A DNA stretch of 62,456 bases from an uncultured Bacteroidia bacterium. Lineage in GTDB: Bacteria > Bacteroidota > Bacteroidia > Bacteroidales > F082. This document shows positions 45,280 to 54,700 of the stretch, piece after piece. A program made the translations under genes and the position numbers. The notes beneath the pieces are model-generated. The model did no database searches. It had not been told where the DNA came from and saw only the letters and a list, made by a program, of their open reading frames with translations. The stretch is from contig CADCJI010000019.1 of the NCBI GenBank assembly GCA_902801625.1, positions 1 to 62,456 of the forward strand, in the 5' to 3' direction. Positions within the stretch are counted from its first letter, which is position 1; each line of letters starts with the position of its first letter.

Positions 45280-45545
45280 AAAGTATCATAAATAGAGAAG
45301 CGTGTTTTGAATCCCCCCTGCCCCCCTTAAAAGGGGGGGATTCCCCCTCTAAGAGGGGGGCAGGGGGAGTAAAAACAATCTTACTTCTCGCATTAATTCT
45401 TACCACAGTCTTCATATCTTCCTGCAAGACCAAGGAAGTGCCAGGCCGTCGCCGTGCACCGCGCCACTGTAACAGCTGCACCAAGTGGAGCTACACACCA
45501 CAGGAAACCATAGAATACGAACTCTTGCACAACGATGAAGGCTGA
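45276..45545 (+). CDS. small lipoprotein with a repeat-encoded N-terminal extension
   Basis: This 89-aa frame begins with ATG 45276 (ATGA overlap with the EnvC stop). A repeat-encoded segment SPLPPLKGGDSPSKRGAGG (13-31) separates the start from the real signal core VKTILLLALILTTVFISSC (lipobox SSCK). The mature region is Cys-rich (CNSCTKW). It overlaps the SprT-like gene by 11 nt. The unusually long n-region may hinder export; there is no other ATG or GTG after the repeat. Confidence 0.65.
   Translation: MKSIINREACFESPLPPLKGGDSPSKRGAGGVKTILLLALILTTVFISSCKTKEVPGRRRAPRHCNSCTKWSYTPQETIEYELLHNDEG
45310..45370. repeat. CCCCCTTTTAAGGGGG-type double palindrome inside a CDS
   Basis: CCCCCCTTAAAAGGGGGG and CCCCCTCTAAGAGGGGGG are adjacent palindromes, bounded by CCCCCCTGCC and GGCAGGGGGAG that are themselves inverted. 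Confidence 0.9.
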
Positions 45546-46152
45546 AGAACTTCAACTATTGAAACGCTACTTTCCAGAGCCGGCAGTGGCTATGGTGGGT
45601 GAGATGTTCACACAACGCCGTTTCAAACTACATTTCAAGCGACCGCGCAGCTCCAAATTGGGCGATTTCCGTCCGCCACGAACCCCCAACGGCATTTGTT
45701 CCATCACGCTCAATCTGGACTTGAATCCCTATCAAATGCTCATCACCTATGTTCACGAAGTGGCACATTATGATGTGTATCAGCAATATGGATCAAGAAA
45801 AGTGCAGCCCCATGGTCAAGAATGGCAAATGGGTTTTTCCACCTTGTTGCAACCTTTCCTGACTGAAACCATCTTCCCAAAAGAGGTTCTCGCCGCTCTG
45901 CAAAAACATTTGCAACACATCAAAGCCAGCAGCACCGCCGACCAAAACCTTCAAAGGGTATTGCACCAATACGACAAGAACCCCGAAAATGTGACCACGG
46001 TGGAGAGCCTTCCCGAGGGAGCCCGATTCGTGTTGAAAAACGGCCTCATCTTCCAAAAAGGGGAAAAGCAACACACCCGCTACAAATGCTATTGTGAAAG
46101 CAACGGACGCTGGTATTTTGTGTCAGCTTTGGCGGAAGTTCGGAGGATTTAG
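45535..46152 (+). CDS. SprT-like zinc metallopeptidase domain protein
   Basis: This 205-aa protein has HEVAHYDVYQQYGSRKVQPHGQEW, an HExxH motif with a downstream His, in the SprT-like family. The C-terminal half has a RYKCYCESNGRWYFVS segment. Family relatives act on DNA-protein crosslinks or are uncharacterised. Its TAG stop (46150-46152) is shared with the first bases of repeat copy B. Confidence 0.88.
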   Translation: MKAEELQLLKRYFPEPAVAMVGEMFTQRRFKLHFKRPRSSKLGDFRPPRTPNGICSITLNLDLNPYQMLITYVHEVAHYDVYQQYGSRKVQPHGQEWQMGFSTLLQPFLTETIFPKEVLAALQKHLQHIKASSTADQNLQRVLHQYDKNPENVTTVESLPEGARFVLKNGLIFQKGEKQHTRYKCYCESNGRWYFVSALAEVRRI

Positions 46153-46277
46153 ATTCCCTAGGGAATGGAGGTTTATCCATATTTATAAGCGGCGGTGGAT
46201 AGAGTTTACATAACATAAACGCCACAAACCGCCGCGGTTAACAAAACAAGTAATAACTCCATTCCCAAAGGGAATCT
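46151..46277. repeat. palindromic intergenic element, copy B
   Basis: AGATTCCC-TAG-GGAATGGAG at the left, GCGGCGGT at 46189-46196, ACCGCCGC at 46228-46235, CTCCATTCCC-AAA-GGGAATCT at the right (127 bp). It begins inside the stop codon of the SprT-like gene and ends 43 nt before the next promoter. Confidence 0.9.
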
Positions 46278-46320
46278 CTGACTGTTTTCTTCAATTCAAT
46301 CATTCAAAGCAACAATTTCA

Positions 46321-46328
46321 TATCTTTG
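46321..46328 (+). promoter_or_regulatory. -7 box of the nucleotidyltransferase/kinase gene
   Basis: TATCTTTG, 18 nt before ATG 46347. Confidence 0.7.
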
Positions 46329-46346
46329 CAGCCAAAACCAGGCTGA

Positions 46347-47516
46347 ATGACCAAAAAAGTATTTGTTTCAGGATGTTACGACCTCTTGCATAGTGGACAT
46401 GTGGAGTTTTTCCGCCAAGCGGCACAGTATGGCGACCTTTATGTAGGCATCGGCTCCGACGAGACCATCCTTCACTACAAAAACCATAAGACCCTTTACC
46501 CTGAACAGGAACGCCTCTTCATGGTGAAAGCCATCCGTTATGTAAAAGACGCTTTTATCAACGATGGCGACGGCGTGATGGACTTTGTGAGCACAGTTGA
46601 CAGAATAAAACCCGACATTTTTGTGGTCAACGAAGACGGAGCATCGGAGGAAAAATGCCGTTTCTGCGAAGCGCGCAACATCGAATATGTGGTGCTGCAA
46701 CGCACGCCATCGGAAGGATTGGAAGCGCGTTCATCGACGGCATTGAAACATGACCTTTGTCAGATTCCCACCCGCTTGGACCTTGCCGGAACTTGGATTG
46801 ACCAGCCTTATGTCTCATGTTTTGCGCCAGGTTGGGCCATCACCATCTCTTTGGAGCCGACTTTCGAGGTACGCGAGCGTTGCGGCCTCTCCACCTCGAC
46901 ACGCAACATGATCAAGAAGATTTGGCCTATGAAATTGCCCGACATGGATCCTGAGACGCTTGCCAAATTGGTCTTCTGCTTCGAGAATGACCCTGAACGA
47001 AGCGACGGCATCATCAGCGGGGCACAAGACAGCATCGGTATTTGTATGCCTGGATTGGTGAGGCATTATTACGACAAACTCTACTGGCCCATCAAATTTG
47101 AAACCTGCCAAGACGAAACCATCTTGAACTGGCTTGAAAATCATCTCATCATGATTCCCATGAAGCCACGCCGTCCGGGATGTTCCGTGGTGGAAGGCAA
47201 GGACATCACCGAACCGAAGGTCAAGGCCTTGGCCCAAGCTGCCGACAACTGTTGGAACGCCATCATGGCTATGGATCTAACTGCTTTTGCCTCAGCCTAC
47301 AAAGCCTCTTTTGAAGCACAAACCGCCATGTTTCCTGCTATGATTCAAGGCTCGGTACAAGATTATATTGACAAATATTCCGCTATGGACGATGTATTGG
47401 CTTGGAAGATGCCTGGTGCCGGCGGCGGCGGCTATCTGGCTTGCGTAGTCAAAGATTCGGTTGCTTTTTATCAGGCTCATCCCGAAGCAATTTGTCTTGT
47501 TATTAGAAGAAAGTAG
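46347..47516 (+). CDS. nucleotidyltransferase fused to a GHMP-kinase-type domain
   Basis: This 389-aa protein has an N-terminal cytidylyl/adenylyltransferase domain (1-130) with GCYDLLHSGHVEFF (HxGH) and SSTALK, joined to a GHMP-kinase-like domain (about 140-389) with PTRLDLAGTWID and MPGAGGGGYLA. The kinase half resembles sugar kinases of the fucokinase type but is short and its central motif is weak (GLSTSTR). With the fucose permease and mutarotase genes nearby, activation of a deoxy- or heptose sugar is plausible. The exact substrate is inferred only. Confidence 0.8.
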   Translation: MTKKVFVSGCYDLLHSGHVEFFRQAAQYGDLYVGIGSDETILHYKNHKTLYPEQERLFMVKAIRYVKDAFINDGDGVMDFVSTVDRIKPDIFVVNEDGASEEKCRFCEARNIEYVVLQRTPSEGLEARSSTALKHDLCQIPTRLDLAGTWIDQPYVSCFAPGWAITISLEPTFEVRERCGLSTSTRNMIKKIWPMKLPDMDPETLAKLVFCFENDPERSDGIISGAQDSIGICMPGLVRHYYDKLYWPIKFETCQDETILNWLENHLIMIPMKPRRPGCSVVEGKDITEPKVKALAQAADNCWNAIMAMDLTAFASAYKASFEAQTAMFPAMIQGSVQDYIDKYSAMDDVLAWKMPGAGGGGYLACVVKDSVAFYQAHPEAICLVIRRK

Positions 47517-47522
47517 TTATTT

Positions 47523-47692
47523 ATCAAGAATTTGAGAATTAGAGAAAAAATGCCGAGTCGAGTTATACAGAAGTCTTGCACCTTCGGTACGTTGAATTGG
47601 AGAACCGAAAATCGTTCACGATTTTCATCTCTAATTCAAAAAATTCAAATGAAGACCCGAAATGGAAATTCTGATATTCTCTAATTCTTGAT
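47523..47692. ncRNA. long structured element upstream of the GxxExxY gene (candidate RNA or mobile palindrome)
   Basis: ATCAAGAATTTGAGAAT (47523-47539) pairs with ATTCTCTAATTCTTGAT (47676-47692) to close the element, with one mismatch. An internal stem GAATTGGAGAACCGAAAATC / GATTTTCATCTCTAATTC (47594-47613, 47620-47637) sits inside. It is palindrome-like on the whole. A shortened version lies at 48123. Whether it is transcribed as an RNA or is a mobile DNA element is not known. Confidence 0.45.
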
Positions 47693-47710
47693 AAAACAAA
47701 ACAACATGAT

Positions 47711-48106
47711 ATGAGCGGATTAATTTACCCAACAGAGAGTGGAAAACTATTTGGCTTAGCATTGCAACTTCACAAAGAACTGGGGTGCGGTTTTAAAGAG
47801 AAAGTATATCAGGATGCTTTTGAAGTGCTTTTGCAAGAAAACAATATACCTTACGAAAGAGAAAAACACATTGAGATTGAATATCATGGAGTTGTTTTGG
47901 AACATGGATTTTTCTATGATTTCCTATGCTATGACAAAATTGGTGTTGAACTGAAAGCATTTACTGAGATTACTGGAGAATTCGAAAGTCAATTAATTAA
48001 CTATCTTCATGTAGGAAATCATCAACTAGGGTTATTACTTAATTTTGGTACTAGCAGTCTGCAATACAAATGGATTCCAAATAGAAAAGATTATAAAGGA
48101 AAGTGA
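47711..48106 (+). CDS. GxxExxY-family PD-(D/E)xK nuclease-like protein
   Basis: This 131-aa protein matches the GxxExxY family: GCGFKEKVYQDAFEVLL (the Gly, Glu and Tyr that name it), FFYDFLCYDKIGVELKA with the Asp and ExK of a PD-(D/E)xK nuclease, and LINYLHVGNHQLGLLLNFG. The family is predicted to cut nucleic acid, but no role is established. The gene is AT-rich and lies between two copies of a long palindromic repeat, in an otherwise fucose-related neighbourhood, which suggests it is a mobile or recently acquired unit. Confidence 0.9.
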   Translation: MSGLIYPTESGKLFGLALQLHKELGCGFKEKVYQDAFEVLLQENNIPYEREKHIEIEYHGVVLEHGFFYDFLCYDKIGVELKAFTEITGEFESQLINYLHVGNHQLGLLLNFGTSSLQYKWIPNRKDYKGK

Positions 48107-48122
48107 ATATAAACAAATAATA

Positions 48123-48173
48123 ATCAAGAATTTGAGAATTAGAGAAAAAATCTGAAATTCTCTAATTCTTGAT
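48123..48173. repeat. short copy of the hairpin repeat downstream of the GxxExxY gene
   Basis: ATCAAGAATTTGAGAATTAG (start) and AATTCTCTAATTCTTGAT (end) pair over 18 bp. Both arms are almost identical to those at 47523 and 47676, with the middle 100+ nt missing. Confidence 0.85.
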
Positions 48174-48199
48174 AAAAACTTGATAATAAATACTTGAAT

Positions 48200-49495
48200 A
48201 TGAATAAAGTAGTAGAAAAAAAATACCTATTGGCCTTTGTCTTGGTGACCTGTTGTTTCGCCTTGTGGGGCTTTGCCAACGACATCACCAACCCTATGGT
48301 GAAGGCTTTTTCCAAGATTTTCCGCATGAGCGTGACTGACGGCGCCTTGGTGCAACTTGCCTTCTATGGCGGCTATTTCTGCATGGCTTTGCCCGCTGCT
48401 CTGTTTGTGCAAAAACATTCCTTTAAAGCAGGTCTACTGATGGGGCTTGGATTATACGCCATAGGAGCCTTGATGTTCATTCCAGCCAAGGCAACAGGCA
48501 GTTATTATCCATTCCTCATCGCCTATTTCGTGCTGACTTGTGGTCTTTCTTTCCTTGAAACGACGGCCAATCCCTACATCCTCTCGATGGGCAGCAAAGA
48601 CACGGCTACGCGACGACTCAACCTAGCCCAAGCCTTTAATCCCATAGGCTCGTTGGCCGGCATGTTCGTGGCGATGCAGTTCATTCAAGCCAAACTCAAC
48701 CCGCTGAGCACCGAAGAACGCGCCTTGCTCAACGAAGAGCAATTCGATGCCATAAAAAATGCCGACCTCTCAGTCTTGAGCCGACCTTATGTTATTATCG
48801 GAGCCGTGTTGGTGGTGTTTTTTGTCGTCATTTTGCTTTTGGTGAAGACACAAGCCAAAACTGAGGAAAGCAACGACCAGAAATTTGGTCCTACGGTAAA
48901 ACGTTTGTGGCAAAACAAGCCTTACCGATATGGTGTGGTGGCGCAGTTCTTCTATGTCGGTGTGCAAATCATGTGCTGGACCTTTATCATCCAATACGGT
49001 ACGCGTGTCTTTATGAACGAAGGCATGACCGAACAAGCTGCCGAGGTGCTTTCACAACGCTACAATATTGTGGCGATGGCCATTTTCTGTGTGAGCCGCT
49101 TCATCTGCACCTTCTTGCTAAAATACATCCATCCGTCCAAATTGCTGACTTACTTAGGTATAGCCGGAGCAATATTGGTGTTAGGCGTTATTTTCCTTGA
49201 CGGTCGCGCAGGAATATATTGCTTGGTCGCTGTTTCGGCCTGCATGAGCTTGATGTTCCCGACCATTTATGGCATTGCTTTGACCGATACAGGTGAAGAT
49301 GCCAAAATCGGGGCAGCAGGATTGATTATGGCCATCTTGGGCGGTTCGGTGTTGCCTCCTTTGCAGGCTCGTATCATCGATGGTAGCGGCATTGGAAGTG
49401 TCGCTTCCGTGAATTTGAGCTTTGTTTTACCCTTGATTTGCTTCGTTGTCATCGTTATTTACGGACTATTCATCACTAAAACCGAAAAAAAATGA
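48200..49495 (+). CDS. fucP: L-fucose:proton symporter-type MFS permease
   Basis: This 431-aa protein has twelve membrane segments and FucP/GluP-type signatures: LWGFANDITNPMVKAF near the N-terminus, LETTANPYILSMGSKDTATRRLNLAQAFNPIGSL in the middle and MFPTIYGIALTDTG near the end. It imports L-fucose or a related sugar with protons. It overlaps the mutarotase gene by four bases. ATG 48200 is preferred to TTG 48194. Confidence 0.9.
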   Translation: MNKVVEKKYLLAFVLVTCCFALWGFANDITNPMVKAFSKIFRMSVTDGALVQLAFYGGYFCMALPAALFVQKHSFKAGLLMGLGLYAIGALMFIPAKATGSYYPFLIAYFVLTCGLSFLETTANPYILSMGSKDTATRRLNLAQAFNPIGSLAGMFVAMQFIQAKLNPLSTEERALLNEEQFDAIKNADLSVLSRPYVIIGAVLVVFFVVILLLVKTQAKTEESNDQKFGPTVKRLWQNKPYRYGVVAQFFYVGVQIMCWTFIIQYGTRVFMNEGMTEQAAEVLSQRYNIVAMAIFCVSRFICTFLLKYIHPSKLLTYLGIAGAILVLGVIFLDGRAGIYCLVAVSACMSLMFPTIYGIALTDTGEDAKIGAAGLIMAILGGSVLPPLQARIIDGSGIGSVASVNLSFVLPLICFVVIVIYGLFITKTEKK

Positions 49496-49815
49496 AACGC
49501 TACTGTCAAACGTTAGAACTCGTCAATGACCCTGAACTCATTGAGAGGTACTGCGAAATCCATGCTCATGTTTGGCCTGAAGTGGTGGCTGGACAACGGG
49601 AAGTAGGCATTCTTGACATGCAACTCTATCGTTATGATACTCATGTATTTATGATTTGTGATACGGTAGATGATTTTGATTGGAACCGCGATATGGCTCG
49701 ACTGGCCACATTGCCCCGACAAGCCGAATGGGAAGCCTACGTAGCCCAATGCCAAGGTGCCGACCCAAGCTTGCCTTCAACGGGCAAATGGCATTTAATG
49801 GAAAAAATATTTTGA
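49492..49815 (+). CDS. L-rhamnose/L-fucose mutarotase family protein
   Basis: This 107-aa protein has the rhamnose-mutarotase fold signature HAHVWPEVVAGQREVGILDMQLYRY and the end LMEKIF. It interconverts alpha and beta sugar anomers. Its overlap with fucP points to L-fucose as the substrate. Confidence 0.88.
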   Translation: MKRYCQTLELVNDPELIERYCEIHAHVWPEVVAGQREVGILDMQLYRYDTHVFMICDTVDDFDWNRDMARLATLPRQAEWEAYVAQCQGADPSLPSTGKWHLMEKIF

Positions 49816-49842
49816 ACTATATTGAAAATAGTTGTAGTTTTG
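49812..49842 (+). promoter_or_regulatory. promoter of the glycan gene cluster
   Basis: TTG 49812-49814 and TAGTTTTG 49835-49842, 20 nt apart, precede ATG 49863. The -33 sits on the stop codon of the mutarotase gene. Confidence 0.7.
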
Positions 49843-49862
49843 TCGGTTAAAACTTTCACCAA

Positions 49863-51776
49863 ATGAAAAAACTGATTATACGCTTTTGCAATTTTATATT
49901 CGGTAAACACAAAAACAACACGCTGCCTCGATATTGGATTTTAGCAGTCGACATGATAATTGTCATCGTTGCTTATATTGTGGCTCTTTTCATGTTGTAC
50001 TTTAAGGATTTCGGAGCATCATCTTTCGATTGGAGCCGTATTTGGTTGATTCCTGTAGTTTATTTAATAACATTCCTCATCAGCAGAACCTATGATGGTA
50101 TGTTGAGATACTCTGGATTCAATGATATTAGAAAGTTATTTTATGCATGTACAGCTGCATTGTCTTTCTTGATTATCAGCAAATTGATTATCCGTCAATT
50201 TTCACCTTCTTTGGCAAGAGACCTCTATCCTCGCTATGTAACCATGATTTACCATTACCTAATTACTTTGGTAGTTATGATTATTATGCGCTTTACTATC
50301 AGGCGTTTGTATAATGAGATTTACAAAAATATCCCTGACAAGATGAATACGCTCATCTACGGTGCTGGCGATGGTGGCACTGTGTTGATGCGCACTTTAA
50401 GCCAAGATACAAATTCAAAATTCAAAATCAAGGCTTTTGTGGATGATGACCCTAAACGAGCCGGAACTCAAATTAATACAATCAAGATTTACTCGCCTAA
50501 AGTTGCCATGACGCCAGAATTCATCGAAAAATTTGATATTGACGTGATAATTCTAGCGATTCCTAGCATAAGTGAAACACGTCGAAAAGAAATCATTGAG
50601 CAGGGCATGGCGCTTAACCTTATCGTGAAATCCATCCCCGCATTCGACAAATGGGTGGATGGCAAAATAGAATCCGACCAAATCAAGGATATCAAGATTG
50701 AAGATCTTTTGGGTCGTAAACCTATCATCTTGGGTAAGAGCAATGTCATTCGCGAAATCAACGAAAAAGTTGTTCTCGTCACGGGTGCTGCTGGGTCTAT
50801 TGGAAGTGAAATTTGCCGACAAGTAATGCAATACAACCCTTCCAAACTCATCATGCTCGACCAAGCAGAGTCGCCGATGTACGACTTCCAATTTGAGATG
50901 AACAACACAGAGGATTTCAAAGACAAGCGCGACAAGATGGCTTTTGTCATCACCAATGTGAAAGACCCCATCCGTATGCGGGAAGTGTTTGAGATGTATC
51001 ATCCGCAAGTGGTGTTCCATGCTGCTGCATACAAACACGTGCCTTTCATGGAAGAAAACGCTTACGAGGCTGTGTTTGTCAACGTGTTTGGTACCAAGCT
51101 AGTAGCTGATTTGGCTATGGAATATGGTGTGGAAAAGTTTGTCATGATTTCAACTGACAAAGCTGTCAACCCAACCAACGTGATGGGTGCCACTAAGCGT
51201 ATTGCTGAGATTTACACACAAAGTCGCCAAAGCAAAACCAAGTTTATCACTACTCGTTTTGGCAACGTATTGGGCAGCAATGGCTCTGTTGTGCCATTAT
51301 TCCGCAAACAAATTGAAAAAGGTGGTCCCATCACCGTCACCGACCGCCGTATCACCCGTTTCTTCATGACCATTCCAGAAGCCTGTAGCCTCGTGCTTGA
51401 GGCAGGTTCCATCGGCGAAGGCGGTGACATCTTTGTCTTTGATATGGGCGAAAAAGTCAAGATTTGGGATTTGGCCGAAAAAATGCGTAAACTCGCCCAT
51501 AAGCCTGAAATTGAAATCATCGAAACAGGTCTCCGTCCAGGCGAAAAACTCTATGAAGAGGTGTTGGCCAACGAAGAGAACACCATTAAGACCGACAATG
51601 AGAAAATCATGCACGCCATCGTCAGGAAATATGAGGCTTCAGACGTGGATGCCATGTTCAATAAACTGCACGAAGCATTGGAAACCTGTGACCCGATGAA
51701 GATTGTTGCCCAAATGAAGGTAATCGTACCCGAATTTAAGAGCAACAACAGTGTTTTCAGCCAGTTGGACAAATAA
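49863..51776 (+). CDS. membrane UDP-sugar 4,6-dehydratase (CapD/PglF type)
   Basis: This 637-aa protein has four N-terminal membrane segments (about 20-150), a CoA-binding-like domain (about 155-280) and a short-chain dehydrogenase domain with VTGAAGSIGSEICRQV and TDKAVNPTNVMGATKR. It converts UDP-GlcNAc to the 4-keto-6-deoxy sugar, a first step for surface glycans. It leads the cluster that ends in a priming sugar transferase at 58341. Confidence 0.95.
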   Translation: MKKLIIRFCNFIFGKHKNNTLPRYWILAVDMIIVIVAYIVALFMLYFKDFGASSFDWSRIWLIPVVYLITFLISRTYDGMLRYSGFNDIRKLFYACTAALSFLIISKLIIRQFSPSLARDLYPRYVTMIYHYLITLVVMIIMRFTIRRLYNEIYKNIPDKMNTLIYGAGDGGTVLMRTLSQDTNSKFKIKAFVDDDPKRAGTQINTIKIYSPKVAMTPEFIEKFDIDVIILAIPSISETRRKEIIEQGMALNLIVKSIPAFDKWVDGKIESDQIKDIKIEDLLGRKPIILGKSNVIREINEKVVLVTGAAGSIGSEICRQVMQYNPSKLIMLDQAESPMYDFQFEMNNTEDFKDKRDKMAFVITNVKDPIRMREVFEMYHPQVVFHAAAYKHVPFMEENAYEAVFVNVFGTKLVADLAMEYGVEKFVMISTDKAVNPTNVMGATKRIAEIYTQSRQSKTKFITTRFGNVLGSNGSVVPLFRKQIEKGGPITVTDRRITRFFMTIPEACSLVLEAGSIGEGGDIFVFDMGEKVKIWDLAEKMRKLAHKPEIEIIETGLRPGEKLYEEVLANEENTIKTDNEKIMHAIVRKYEASDVDAMFNKLHEALETCDPMKIVAQMKVIVPEFKSNNSVFSQLDK

Positions 51777-51782
51777 GCAGAG

Positions 51783-54700
51783 ATGTATACCATCTATACT
51801 GACCCTTTGCACCGCATCGCATACGCCACCGATGCGTCAGCTTATCGTGAAATACCGCAAGGTGTGACCTTTCCTGAAAACGAGCAGGATATTGTCTATC
51901 TGATCGAAACAGCCCACGAGCGCAACACACACCTTATCCCAAGGGCAGGAGGTACTTCCATTGCAGGCCAAGTGGTGGGAAGTGGCATTGTCGTTGACAT
52001 CAGCAAACATTTCAAGAAGATACTGGAAATCAACAAGGAAGAACGCTGGGCAAGGGTTCAACCCGGAGTCGTACTCGATGAACTGAACCTTGCTCTAGAG
52101 CCATACGGACTTTTCTTCAGCCCTGAGACCTCCACCAGTAACCGCTGTTGTATCGGCGGCATGTTTGGCAATAACTCTTGCGGTTCACATTCCTTGGTTT
52201 ATGGCAGCACGCGTCATCATGTGTTGGAAGCCCGCGGTGTGCTCTGCGATGACAGCGTTGAGGTATTCAAAACCTATACCATCAAAGAACTGGAAGAGCG
52301 TTTTGGCAACCGTTTTTGGGAAACCGACATTCAATGTCATTCCGTGCGAAGGCCTAAAGAGGAAAGGGAGGAATCTATTGAATGTCGGTTTCAAAAGGAA
52401 TCATTAATCCAAAACATCTACGCTCAACTTATCCGTTGGGCCTTGGATGAAAACACAGTTCATCTGATAGAAGAAAACTATCCCGACAAGAGCCTGCGCC
52501 GTCGTTCTTGTGGTTACGCCATCGATGAAGTCATTGAAGACCTACACAATACGGCCAAACCACTTGAAGAACGAACCATTAATCTATGCAAAGTGCTGGC
52601 GGGTAGTGAAGGTACCTTGGCTTTCATTACGGAAATCAAAGTTGACCTCGACCCTTTGCCGCCCAAGGAGAAAATGGTGGTCTGCGCCCATTGCGACACA
52701 CTGCAAAAAAGTTTTCTAGGTAACCTTGTCGCCTTGAAATTCAATCCATCAGCAGTGGAATTAATGGACCGCAACATCTTGGAACTCAGCAAACAGAATG
52801 TCGAGCAACAGAAAAACCGCTTTTTTGTCCAAGGCGACCCTGCCGCCATCCTTATCATCGAATTGCGAGGTGAAACCCGTGAAGAAATCGATGCTGTAGC
52901 TGACCAACTTGAAAAGGCATTAATCGAAAACGAGGAGCACTTGGTTTACGCTTGTTCAAGAGTTTACGGTTCAGAAATCAGCAAGGTATGGAGTCTGCGC
53001 AAGGCGGGCTTGGGTCTACTCACCGGAATGAAAGGCGATGCCAAACCTATTGGTGTTATCGAAGACACGGCTGTGACACCCGAGAAACTGCCAGCCTACA
53101 TGGCTGACTTTGCGAAAATGCTCGAAGAACTTGACCTGAGTTGTGTCTATCATGCCCATATCAGTACTGGCGAGTTGCATCTGCGGCCTATCATCAATAT
53201 TAAGGAGGAAGAAGGCAAACGCAAGTTTCGTGAAGTGGCTTATGAAACGGCCTTATTGGTCAAGAAATACAAAGGCTCGCTCAGCGGAGAACATGGAGAT
53301 GGTCGCTTGCGCGGTGAGTTTATCCAGTTGCTTTATGGCGACCAAGTCTATGCCTTGATGCAAGACCTGAAAAAGTGTTGGGATCCGCTGCAAGTCTTCA
53401 ATCTGCACAAGATTGTTGACACGTTGCCCATGGACAGCATGTTGCGCTTTGATGTTGGACAGCAATATGCTATCGAAAAGGAACTGGGAAGGTCGGCCCT
53501 TCGACAGGCTCAGGGACCTAAGGGCTCTGGAACCTATTATAACTGGAAGGCCGCATTTGATGAATGCAAGGTGGAAGGCGCTACCGGTGCCAAAAATCAG
53601 CTTCATGCCTTGATGTGCAGCATCGAGCAATGCAATGGTGCCGGCGATTGCCGCAAATCGAACCTCATTGGTGGCACACTTTGTCCAGCCTTCAAAGTGA
53701 GTGGCGATGAGACCAAGGCTACCCGTGCGCGTGCCAATGTGCTCCGTGAAATCTTGACAAGAGGGTGGGAGAGCGATGCTTTTACTCAAGCTTTAAACAA
53801 GGATAAAAGCATATTAAAATCGGAGGAGCTGGCCGAGGTTTTAGACAGCTGCCTGGCTTGCAAAGGTTGCCGCAGCGAGTGTCCCAGCAATGTCGACATG
53901 ACTCGTCTGCGTTCTGAAATCCTACAACAAAAGTACGACAAAAGCGGCATGCCTTTGCGCTCATTTGCTGTGTCGAGGATGGCTACGGTGGAACAATTTG
54001 GACATATCGTTTGGCCGCTATACAATTTGTTTGCCTCATGGAAACTCTCTTCTGACATCATCAAGCACATCATCAAGTTTGCAACCGAAAGAGACATCCC
54101 GACCCTTAGCCGCGTCACCATGCGGAAAGCCGTGCAACGGGAATGCCGCAAACAGCATGGCAAAGCCACCAAAGGTAAAGTTTATCTATTTGCTGACGAA
54201 TTCACAAACTTCCAAGAAGCGGAGCTTGGCTTGACTTTCGCAAAATTGCTTTTACGCCTAGGCTATAAAGTGGAAATCCCAAAACATGTGGAAAGCGGTC
54301 GTGCCGCCATCTCGAAAGGCAACCTGAAACTGGCCAAAAAGTTTGCCTTGAAAAATGTCAATCTGTTGAAAGACAAAATTTCAGAAGAAACACCTTTGGT
54401 CGGCATTGAGCCTTCTTGCATCCTCAGTTTCCGCGACGAGTACCCCGATTTGGTGCCTGCCGAACTTCGCTCCCAAGCCCAACAATTGGGCCGTAATGCC
54501 CTACTTTTTGATGAGTTTATCATGCGTGAATTTGCAGCAGGTCGTATTTCTTCAGATGATTTCAAAACTGATGCTGTAGAAATCTGGCTCCATGGTCATT
54601 GCCACCAGAAAGCCTTGGTGGGAACGGAGAAGACGGTACAAACTTTCAAACTACTCTCAGGCGCCAAAGTGCATGTCATCCCAAGTGGTTGTTGCGGTAT

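Noticed and set aside
47523-48173. CRISPR-like reading of the repeated 29-bp sequence
   Set aside because: Only two copies, unequal spacing, a gene between them and no cas genes.
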